Assembly (NCBI GenBank): GCA_023700845.1
Contig: JAMPYD010000010.1
Span: 1-15,930, forward strand
Reading direction: 5' to 3'
Source of the DNA: Elusimicrobiota bacterium
Lineage (GTDB): Bacteria > Elusimicrobiota > Elusimicrobia > UBA1565 > UBA9628
DNA: 15,930 nt
Below the pieces are notes generated by a model. The model was not told the origin of the DNA. It did not search any database and saw nothing but the letters and a program-made list of their open reading frames with translations. A program made the translations under genes and the position numbers. Position 1 is the stretch's first letter. Each line of letters opens with the position of its first letter. Shown here piece after piece: positions 1-5,608 of this stretch.

Positions 1-1111
1 CGGTGTAGTACGGCGGCGCGTGGCAGGTCGCGCACTTGGCCTTGCCGAAGAACAGAGCCTGGCCTCGCAGCTCGGCGGGGGTGGCCTTGGCCGCGATCAG
101 CTTCCCGTCGACGCCGAGCTTCGGGGCGGGCGGAAAATCGAGCAGCTCCTGGAGCTCCGCCATGTGGTGGACCTGCGATTGGCGGTCGGGGACGTTGACC
201 CCCTTCTTCGCCGCGAGCGCGATGTCCCCGTCGAAGTAGGCGGCGCGCTGCTCGAACTCGGTGAAATCCTCGACGCTCTTGAGCGCGCGCTGGGAGCCGA
301 ACAGGCGCTGGACGTTCACGCCGCGCAGCGCCGGCGTCTCGATGCGGTGGCGGAACTCCTGCGGGCGGATGTCGCCGACGAGATGCGTCGCGCCGTTGGC
401 GCCGCCGTTGGCGTGGCAGTCGAAGCAGGCCACGCCGAGGCTCGGGCGGTCGACGCGCCGGTCGTCGGTCGCGTTGAACTGCTGCTGGGGAAACGGCGTG
501 AGCAGCAGGCGCAGGCCGTCGAGCTGCTTCGGGTTCAGCGCCCCGTCCAGCAGCTCGTAGTAGTTGTCGAGCGTGACCAGCCGGCCCTTCGACACGTCGC
601 CGAGGTCGGGCCGCGTGGTCAGGAACATCGCCGGCGGGAATTCGGGAAGGAAGTGCTCGGGGATGTCGAAGTCGAGGTCGAAGCGCTCGAGGACGCGTCC
701 TTCCTGCTTCCGGGTCTCGTCGATCTGCATGCGCGGAAACAGCATGCCGCCCTCGGGATGGTTCGGATGGGGCAGGGGCATGAAGCCCTCCGGGAAGGCG
801 CCGCGGCGGCGGATATCCTCGGGCGTCGACTTCGCGAGGTCCTCCCAGGTGACGCCCGCGGGCAGCTTCGCGCGCACGCCCTGCTGGAGCTTCTTGCCGC
901 GGAACATGGCGGCGTCCTTCGCGGGCGAGTTCGACAGGTCGTAGCGCCGGTTGAGCAGGGCGCTTTGGCCCTCGTTGAATTCCTTGCGGCGCTCGGCGAA
1001 CCAGCGCTTGGTCTCGGCGAAGCCCTTCAGGCCCTTGGGCGTCGCGGGGTCGTCGTCGACGGCGGCGAGGGCGGACGGGGCGAGAAGGAGGGCGAGCAGT
1101 AGGTGTCTCAT
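1..1111 (-). CDS. Di-heme cytochrome c peroxidase-like protein (C-terminus cut by window edge)
   Basis: Reading the minus strand from the ATG at 1111 gives an open frame of 370 codons that leaves the window. Residues 1-16 are a signal peptide (MRHLLLALLLAPSALA), so the protein is exported. Two heme c motifs are visible: CFDCH at residues 229-233 and CATCH at 360-364. Between them is a RIETPALRGV segment like the TP-x-LRG/RNV motif of the cytochrome c peroxidase/MauG family. The likely role is a periplasmic di-heme redox enzyme, perhaps a peroxidase. The first heme lies unusually far in, since classical enzymes carry it within the first ~100 residues, so this belongs to a divergent branch with a ~200-residue N-terminal extension. 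No Shine-Dalgarno precedes the ATG; a promoter sits directly upstream. The opposite strand has a long open frame over 20-1102, but it lacks signal peptide, heme motifs and any recognisable domain. Confidence 0.88.
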   Translation of the reverse strand, partial: MRHLLLALLLAPSALAAVDDDPATPKGLKGFAETKRWFAERRKEFNEGQSALLNRRYDLSNSPAKDAAMFRGKKLQQGVRAKLPAGVTWEDLAKSTPEDIRRRGAFPEGFMPLPHPNHPEGGMLFPRMQIDETRKQEGRVLERFDLDFDIPEHFLPEFPPAMFLTTRPDLGDVSKGRLVTLDNYYELLDGALNPKQLDGLRLLLTPFPQQQFNATDDRRVDRPSLGVACFDCHANGGANGATHLVGDIRPQEFRHRIETPALRGVNVQRLFGSQRALKSVEDFTEFEQRAAYFDGDIALAAKKGVNVPDRQSQVHHMAELQELLDFPPAPKLGVDGKLIAAKATPAELRGQALFFGKAKCATCHAPPYYT

Positions 1112-1117
1112 GCGCGA

Positions 1118-1147
1118 AGAATAGACAAGGCGACCGGGCGCAGTCCA
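1118..1147 (-). promoter_or_regulatory. Promoter of the di-heme cytochrome gene, predicted leaderless
   Basis: On the minus strand TGGACT (1142-1147) is followed after 18 nt by TATTCT (1118-1123), which ends 6 nt before the ATG. Each hexamer matches the sigma-70 consensus at 4 of 6 positions. With normal spacing, transcription would start at or next to the A of the ATG, giving an mRNA without a leader. The absence of a Shine-Dalgarno sequence fits that. The hexamers are seen; promoter activity is inferred. Confidence 0.45.
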
Positions 1148-1183
1148 CGACGGATAAGTCAGCCGTTTATGACGGGGGAGCGA

Positions 1184-1480
1184 CTATTTGCGCAGCGCGA
1201 CGGTGAAGCGCCGCGGCGTGGAGCCGACGGGGGAGCCGTCGCGGTTCTGGCCGCGCGCGACGAGGATGTGCTCGCCGTTGCCGTAGCCGGCCCAGTCGTA
1301 CCACCAGTAGCCGCAGGCGCGGCGGCAGGCCCGCCACGGTCCCCGGTCGACCGAGACCTCGAGCGATCCCAGCGTCTCCGGCCCGTCGACGCGGAAGGTG
1401 TAGATCGCGGACGTCACGATCTGGTCCTGCTGCGGGTGGTCGATCTCTAAGGTGGCCATGGGCAAGGACAGCACGCTCAC
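1184..1480 (-). CDS. Small Ig-like domain protein, conserved-type hypothetical
   Basis: This is a 98-residue protein if it starts at the GTG at 1480, or 91 residues from the ATG at 1459; the second start begins MATLEIDHP, directly at the domain, and is equally plausible. It has alternating hydrophobic strands (LEIDHP, YTFRVDGP, LEVSVDRGPW, HILVARGQ, RRFTVALRK) typical of a single Ig/fibronectin-like beta sandwich. An aromatic, Cys-containing core reads WRACRRACGYWWYDW, with the two cysteines three residues apart. No signal peptide or membrane segment is present, so it is predicted cytoplasmic unless exported another way. It starts 64 bp after the end of the MFS transporter gene on the same strand and may be co-transcribed with it. 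I do not know its function; binding or scaffolding would be a guess. Confidence 0.75.
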   Translation of the reverse strand: MSVLSLPMATLEIDHPQQDQIVTSAIYTFRVDGPETLGSLEVSVDRGPWRACRRACGYWWYDWAGYGNGEHILVARGQNRDGSPVGSTPRRFTVALRK

Positions 1481-1491
1481 GCCCTATTCAT

Positions 1492-1522
1492 ACTATAACG
1501 CGCCCGGAGAGGCCAGCGTTAA
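1492..1522 (-). promoter_or_regulatory. Weak candidate promoter before the small Ig-like gene
   Basis: On the minus strand TATAGT (1492-1497) lies 11 nt before the GTG start, with TTAACG (1517-1522) 19 nt further upstream. The -10 hexamer is good (5 of 6), while the -35 is weak and its spacing is long. The gene could equally be read through from the MFS transporter gene. Confidence 0.3.
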
Positions 1523-1544
1523 TTCGCCGGGAGGCCCGGGTATT

Positions 1545-3806
1545 TTACAGGTGGGTCGACATGATCGAGTTCGGCCCGTGATGGTCGCCCGCCGGCGGCT
1601 TGGCGTGCGCGGGCGGCGCCGGCCGGTCGGGCGGCGGCGGCGTGCTCCGGGACTCCTTGCTGAAGGACAGGAAGGGCGCGGCGAGGCGCAGCAGGCCCAT
1701 CACGCCGGTCGCGATCGCGGCGATCGTCAGCGAGGTCGCGATCGAGATGTCCTTGAGGACGAAGCCGTAGACGTAGGTCGAGACGATCGCGGCGGCGATG
1801 CCGAGTAGGGACTGCGCGGCCAGGATCTTGTTGACGTCCTCGTCCTTGTGCGTGCCGAGGTTCTTCTGGTACAGGCCCGAGATCGCGATGCCGATGAACC
1901 CGACGGCCAGCGACTGCAGGCCATACAGCGCGACGGCGCCGAGCATCGTCGGCGTGTTGATCATCAGGAGGAACAGGGGGGCTTCCAGCGCGGCCAGGAC
2001 GAAGAACGGGATCGTCAGGGCCTCGTCGGTCTTGAAGCCGAATTTCTGGAAGAGCTTCGTGAGCGGCTTGATGAGCAGCGAGGCGACGATGGAGCCCACG
2101 CTCGCCATCACCATCATCATCGCGAAGTTGCCCATCGGCGTGGCGGTCAGCGACTTGAGGAACCAGCCGAGGACGGGGACGTTCATGATCGCGCCGACCG
2201 AGCCCGGGTTGCTGGCGACGAGGCCCTCGATGTACTCGGGGAGGACGTTGAAGACCAGGGGGTCGGAGAACAGGGACGTCACCATCGACATCAGAAGAAG
2301 CGTGCGCAGGAAGCGGTCCTTGAACACGAGCTTCGTGCCGTCCTTGATCGACAGCCATAGGCTCTTGAGCGTGCCGCCGACCCCCTTCGGGGCGGGGGCC
2401 TCCGCGGCCGCTTCGCCGGGCTTCCCGGCGAGGTCGGCCTTCTTGGCGCCGCCGATCAGCTTGATCGAGGCGTACACCAAGGCGGCCAGCGCGATGGCGC
2501 CGGCGTAGATCGAGTAGATCACGGCGCCGCCGACGCCGGTCTTGCCCATCACCGGGCCGATCTGGGCGATCTGGCCGGCGATGACGGGGGCGATGATCGC
2601 GAAGATCGCGGCGATGAAGGTCAGGATCGAGTTGGCCTTCGTGCGCTCCTCGCTCGTGACGGTCGAGTCGCCCATGATGCGCGTCGTCGCCGCGCCCTCG
2701 AAGGTCACCGCGATGCCCTGGAAGAAGGACTGGAGGGCGACGAGGCCGAGGAAGGTCCAGAGCGCGCCCGTCACGCTGAGCAGGCCCGTCGCGAAGAAGA
2801 GCCCCGCGACGCCCGCGAGCATGGCGGCGCGGCCGAGCATCGAGCGCACGAGCCATTTCTTGGGGCCGTCGTTGTCGATCCCGCGCGTGAAGAGGGGGAT
2901 CGTCGCGTAGCTGACGCCCTGCGCGACCCAGTGCGCGATGCGCGCCAGGGAGCGGTTGGAGCGGATCATCGACTTGAGGGTCTCTTCGTTGGCGGCGCGG
3001 GCGTCGTGGTTCTCGGTGAGGGAATTGCGCGTGATCGCGGAGATCAGGTAGGGAAGGCCGACGACGTACATCTGATAGCCGAAGAGGAAGATGCTGTAGC
3101 CGCCGACGTAGCGCCAGAAGGCCTTGTTGCGCTCGGGGTCCTTGAAAACCTGGGTGATGCCGGCTTTCGGCGCGGGGGGAACGGCCTTCTCGCCGGCGGC
3201 GGGCGCGGATTCCGTGGCCGTGCCGAGGGGTTTCGAGGAAAGGCCGGAGGGCGCGAGCGCGCCCATGCGGCCGGAGACGGGGGCGAGGGAGGAGTCGGAG
3301 CGGGACGGCGTCGCGAGGGGTTCGGAGACGAGGGCGGAGAATTGGGTCGAGGCTTTGGAGCTGGCCGAATCGCCTGACGCCTTGGACAGACCCTCGACGG
3401 CCTTCGACGCGGCGAGTTGGACTGAAGCTAACGCCGCGGCCGTGGCTTGAACGGGCTTCGGGGCGGCCGCTGACTTGGAGGCGGGAACGGGTTTTACGGC
3501 GACGGCGTTGACGGCAAAGGCGTTAACGGCAACGGATGGAGCGGCGCTCAGGGAGACCGGCTGCGCGTTGGGAACGACGGAAGGGGCGGATAAAGACGGA
3601 GACAACGACAGCGACGTGTTTGGGATCGTGCCGAAGACCGGCGTTCCGGGGAGAGAGGGGTTGGAGCTTGCGCCTGCGGCGCTGACGGCTGATGGGCCGG
3701 CGGCGGAGGGAACGGAAACGTTTATCGATCGGACTTGGGCGAGGGCGGGCGCGGAGCCCAGGGTCATGGACAGGAGGAGGGAGATAGACTGTCGCATGAG
3801 CTTCAT
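1545..3806 (-). CDS. MFS transporter with signal peptide and Ala/Ser/Pro-rich N-terminal extension
   Basis: This 753-residue protein has three parts. Residues 1-23 look like a cleavable signal peptide (MKLMRQSISLLLSMTLGSAP, then ALA before Q24). Residues ~25-220 are low complexity, rich in Ala, Ser, Pro and Val, with no membrane segment. Residues ~225-715 carry about twelve hydrophobic segments, consistent with a major facilitator superfamily transporter; the first is YVGGYSIFLFGYQMYVVGLP, and a central polar loop near 450-480 separates the two halves. The tail (~716-753) is Pro/His-rich and soluble. The substrate cannot be read from the sequence. MFS proteins are normally 400-550 residues and start close to TM1, so the exported-looking leader is the odd part. 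The ATG at 3806 is supported by the signal peptide and by a perfect TATAAT 6 nt upstream; there is no Shine-Dalgarno. Confidence 0.9.
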   Translation of the reverse strand: MKLMRQSISLLLSMTLGSAPALAQVRSINVSVPSAAGPSAVSAAGASSNPSLPGTPVFGTIPNTSLSLSPSLSAPSVVPNAQPVSLSAAPSVAVNAFAVNAVAVKPVPASKSAAAPKPVQATAAALASVQLAASKAVEGLSKASGDSASSKASTQFSALVSEPLATPSRSDSSLAPVSGRMGALAPSGLSSKPLGTATESAPAAGEKAVPPAPKAGITQVFKDPERNKAFWRYVGGYSIFLFGYQMYVVGLPYLISAITRNSLTENHDARAANEETLKSMIRSNRSLARIAHWVAQGVSYATIPLFTRGIDNDGPKKWLVRSMLGRAAMLAGVAGLFFATGLLSVTGALWTFLGLVALQSFFQGIAVTFEGAATTRIMGDSTVTSEERTKANSILTFIAAIFAIIAPVIAGQIAQIGPVMGKTGVGGAVIYSIYAGAIALAALVYASIKLIGGAKKADLAGKPGEAAAEAPAPKGVGGTLKSLWLSIKDGTKLVFKDRFLRTLLLMSMVTSLFSDPLVFNVLPEYIEGLVASNPGSVGAIMNVPVLGWFLKSLTATPMGNFAMMMVMASVGSIVASLLIKPLTKLFQKFGFKTDEALTIPFFVLAALEAPLFLLMINTPTMLGAVALYGLQSLAVGFIGIAISGLYQKNLGTHKDEDVNKILAAQSLLGIAAAIVSTYVYGFVLKDISIATSLTIAAIATGVMGLLRLAAPFLSFSKESRSTPPPPDRPAPPAHAKPPAGDHHGPNSIMSTHL

Positions 3807-3812
3807 GCCCAG

Positions 3813-3818
3813 ATTATA
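3813..3818 (-). promoter_or_regulatory. Consensus -10 box of the MFS gene, predicted leaderless
   Basis: A perfect TATAAT on the minus strand ends 6 nt before the ATG at 3806. A TG lies two bases upstream of it, close to an extended -10. No good -35 is present at 16-18 nt spacing (CTTCTA at 17). Transcription would be expected to begin at the start codon. Confidence 0.5.
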
Positions 3819-3865
3819 GTCACCTCAACGGAAACTAGAAGGAGACATTTGGCCCTATTTTGACC

Positions 3866-3879
3866 GGGTCCGAAGGCCC
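3866..3879 (-). other. Short hairpin with UUCG loop between cupin and MFS genes
   Basis: The minus-strand RNA reads GGGCCUUCGGACCC: three G-C pairs, one C/A mismatch, a C-G pair and a UUCG tetraloop. No U-run follows, so it is not a convincing intrinsic terminator. It lies downstream of the acyl-CoA dehydrogenase/cupin pair and upstream of the MFS promoter. Confidence 0.25.
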
Positions 3880-3906
3880 ACGGAACTTTTGTCGCTTGCG
3901 GCCCGA

Positions 3907-3922
3907 CTGTTTCCGGAAACAG
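3907..3922. repeat. Perfect 16-bp palindrome CTGTTTCCGGAAACAG
   Basis: The 16 bases equal their own reverse complement. The site begins 6 bp after the stop codon of the cupin gene and lies ~90 bp upstream of the MFS -10 box. It could be the stem of a Rho-independent-like hairpin (6-bp stem, CCGG loop), but no T-run follows on the minus strand. It could also be a dimeric-regulator operator. Its function is unknown. Confidence 0.5.
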
Positions 3923-3928
3923 CGCGAT

Positions 3929-4408
3929 CTAGGCGGTGAGCTTGAGGATGGCGTCTTTCGCGTCGGGAAACCGCGCGAGCAAGGTCGCGCGCGGACCCAG
4001 GTCGAAGTCGTCGAAGTCGAAGCCGGGGGCGACCGTGCAGCCGACGAAGCAGAAGCCGGCGCCGGGCTCGGGCGCGGCGCCGAACCAGTGGCGGGCGGGC
4101 ACGACGTGCTGGAGGCGCTGGCCGCTTTTGTGGTCGGGGCCGAGGACGACCTCCGTGACGGCGCCTTCCGGGGAGATCTGGGTCAGGCGCAGCGCGCCGC
4201 CGAGGTGGAAGTGCCACAGCTCGTCGGACTTGATGCGGTGGAGGAGGGACTTCTCCCCTTCCGGCAAAAGGAACAGGATTCCCGTGGAGATCGGGCGGGA
4301 GGCGCCGCCGCGCGTGGTCATCTTCTCCGCGCTGCGGTAGGTTTCCTTGTAGTACCCGCCCTCGGGATGGGGAGCGAGGCCGTACGCCTCGATGAGCTCC
4401 TTTTTCAA
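3929..4408 (-). CDS. Cupin family protein, DUF985 (cupin_5) type
   Basis: This 159-residue protein starts at a TTG (4406-4408) that overlaps the TGA stop of the upstream acyl-CoA dehydrogenase gene (4405-4407), so translation is probably coupled. The TTG places the family signature at the usual distance from the N-terminus: MKKELIEAYGL, then PHPEGGYY at 13-20. Further family features are STGILFLLPEGE (~41-52), DELWHFH (62-68) with candidate metal-ligand histidines 66 and 68, HVVPARHWFGA (101-111) and a C-terminal GFDFDDFDLG. The fold is a small double-stranded beta-barrel. Proteins of this family are soluble and mostly without an established reaction, so I give no substrate. The reading frame stays open far upstream, but that part overlaps the dehydrogenase gene and is not coding. 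The pairing with an acyl-CoA dehydrogenase hints at a linked job but does not prove one. Confidence 0.88.
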   Translation of the reverse strand: MKKELIEAYGLAPHPEGGYYKETYRSAEKMTTRGGASRPISTGILFLLPEGEKSLLHRIKSDELWHFHLGGALRLTQISPEGAVTEVVLGPDHKSGQRLQHVVPARHWFGAAPEPGAGFCFVGCTVAPGFDFDDFDLGPRATLLARFPDAKDAILKLTA

Positions 4409-5556
4409 CAGCCGATCGCGCGGGAAATCACGAGGCGCTGGATCTCCGACGTGCCCTCGCCGATCTGAAGGAGGCGCTGGTCGCGGTAGAAGCGCTCGAC
4501 GTCGAACTCCTTCATGAGGCCGTAGCCGCCGTGGATCTGCACGGCCTCGTTGGCGACCCACTGGGCGACCTCGGAGCAGTAGAGCTTGGCCATGGCCGAC
4601 TCCATGCCGAACGGCTTCTTCTGGTCCCTGAGCCAGCAGGCCTTGTACAGGAAGACGCGCGCGTGCTCGATCTTCATCGCCATGTCGGCGAGCTTGAAGG
4701 AGATCGCCTGGAAGCGGGACAGCGGCTTGCCGAACTGGACGCGCTTCTGCGCGTAGGCGAGCGCGGCCTCGTAGGCGCCCTGCGCGCAGCCGAGGCCCAT
4801 CGCGGCGATGGACAGGCGGCCGGAGTCGAGCGTCTTGAGCATCTGGCGGGAGCCGGTGCCGCGCTTGCCGAGGATCGCCGAGTCGGGAACCTTCACGTTG
4901 GCGAAGTAGAGCTCGGCCGTGTCCGAGGCGCGCCACATCAGCTTCTTGTGCATGCGCTTGGACGTGAAGCCGGGCGTGCCCTTGGGCACGATGAAGCAGG
5001 TGAACTCGGGGTCGCCGTTCTCGTTGCGGTTCGACACCGCCTGGACGATGACGCCGCCGGTCAGCTCGTTGGAGCCGTTGGTGATGAAGATCTTCGAGCC
5101 GTTGATCGTCCAGGTCCCGTCGGGGTTCTGCTCGGCCTTCGTGCGCGAGCCGCGCGAGTCGGAGCCGGCGTCGGGTTCTGTAAGACCGAATGCGAATAAC
5201 AGCTCCCCCGCCGCCAGGCGGGGGAGCCATTCCTTCTTTTGGGCCTCGGTGCCGAAGTAGAGCAGGGGGGCGACGCCGAGCGAGACGCCGGCGGCGACCG
5301 TGGCCGCCTGCGAGCCGTCCACGCGGGCGAGCTCCTCGACGGCGATGCAGTAGGAGGTGTAGTCGAGCCCCGAGCCGCCGTACTCCTCGGGGACGATGAG
5401 CCCGAACACGCCGAGCGCTCCCATCTGCCGCGTCAGGTCGGCGGAAAACTCCTCGTTTTCATCGAGGTCGTGGGCGAGGGGCTTGATCTTGGCCTCCGCG
5501 AATTTGCGGACCGTGTCGCGGATGTCCTTCTGGGCGTCGCTGAGCTCGAAATCCAT
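4405..5556 (-). CDS. Acyl-CoA dehydrogenase
   Basis: This 383-residue protein has the usual length for the FAD-dependent acyl-CoA dehydrogenase family, which oxidises acyl-CoA thioesters to 2-enoyl-CoA and passes electrons to electron-transfer flavoprotein. It starts MDFELSDAQKDIRDTVRKFA, the typical N-terminal helix. VPEEYGGSGLDY (55-66) and FGLTEPDAGSD (123-133) are the family signatures around the flavin and substrate sites. The C-terminus has IHGGYGLMKEFDVERFYRD and IGEGTSEIQR, where Glu367 corresponds to the catalytic base of short/medium-chain enzymes. The chain-length or branched-chain preference cannot be told from sequence reading. The frame opens 18 codons further upstream (5610), but a CGGAG Shine-Dalgarno 8 nt before the ATG at 5556 fixes this start. 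The neighbours are a coupled cupin downstream and a divergent membrane-protein gene upstream. No electron-transfer flavoprotein or thiolase gene is in the window. Confidence 0.95.
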   Translation of the reverse strand: MDFELSDAQKDIRDTVRKFAEAKIKPLAHDLDENEEFSADLTRQMGALGVFGLIVPEEYGGSGLDYTSYCIAVEELARVDGSQAATVAAGVSLGVAPLLYFGTEAQKKEWLPRLAAGELLFAFGLTEPDAGSDSRGSRTKAEQNPDGTWTINGSKIFITNGSNELTGGVIVQAVSNRNENGDPEFTCFIVPKGTPGFTSKRMHKKLMWRASDTAELYFANVKVPDSAILGKRGTGSRQMLKTLDSGRLSIAAMGLGCAQGAYEAALAYAQKRVQFGKPLSRFQAISFKLADMAMKIEHARVFLYKACWLRDQKKPFGMESAMAKLYCSEVAQWVANEAVQIHGGYGLMKEFDVERFYRDQRLLQIGEGTSEIQRLVISRAIGC

Positions 5557-5608
5557 TTGATTTTCTCCGTGAAACGCATTGTAGCCGATTTTGTAGGATA
5601 GCCGCGTC
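5557..5608. promoter_or_regulatory. 52-bp divergent promoter region
   Basis: The whole space between two divergent start codons is 52 bp. On the minus strand TACAAT (5578-5583) is a good -10 for the acyl-CoA dehydrogenase gene, placing its start about 15 nt before the Shine-Dalgarno-bearing ATG. On the plus strand TAGGAT (5594-5599) is a weaker -10 candidate 9 nt before the ATG at 5609. No convincing -35 is seen for either. The two promoters would overlap, so mutual interference is possible. Confidence 0.4.
5565..5569 (-). promoter_or_regulatory. Shine-Dalgarno site that sets the acyl-CoA dehydrogenase start
   Basis: CGGAG on the minus strand lies 8 nt before the ATG at 5556, near-ideal spacing. 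It favours this start over the upstream in-frame ATG at 5610, which would put 18 extra residues before the conserved N-terminal helix. Confidence 0.7.

Noticed and set aside
20..1102. Long plus-strand open frame opposite the di-heme cytochrome gene
   Set aside because: The translation is a run of Arg/Glu/Leu/Ala/Val without any domain, while the minus strand gives a signal peptide and two CxxCH motifs.
1527..1539. CCGGG-AGG-CCCGG inverted repeat after the MFS stop codon as a terminator
   Set aside because: The stem is only 5 bp and no T-run follows on the minus strand; chance is likely at this GC content.
4409..5230. N-terminal extension of the cupin frame back to 5230
   Set aside because: It overlaps the acyl-CoA dehydrogenase out of frame and is low-complexity Arg-rich; the cupin family begins at the TTG at 4408.
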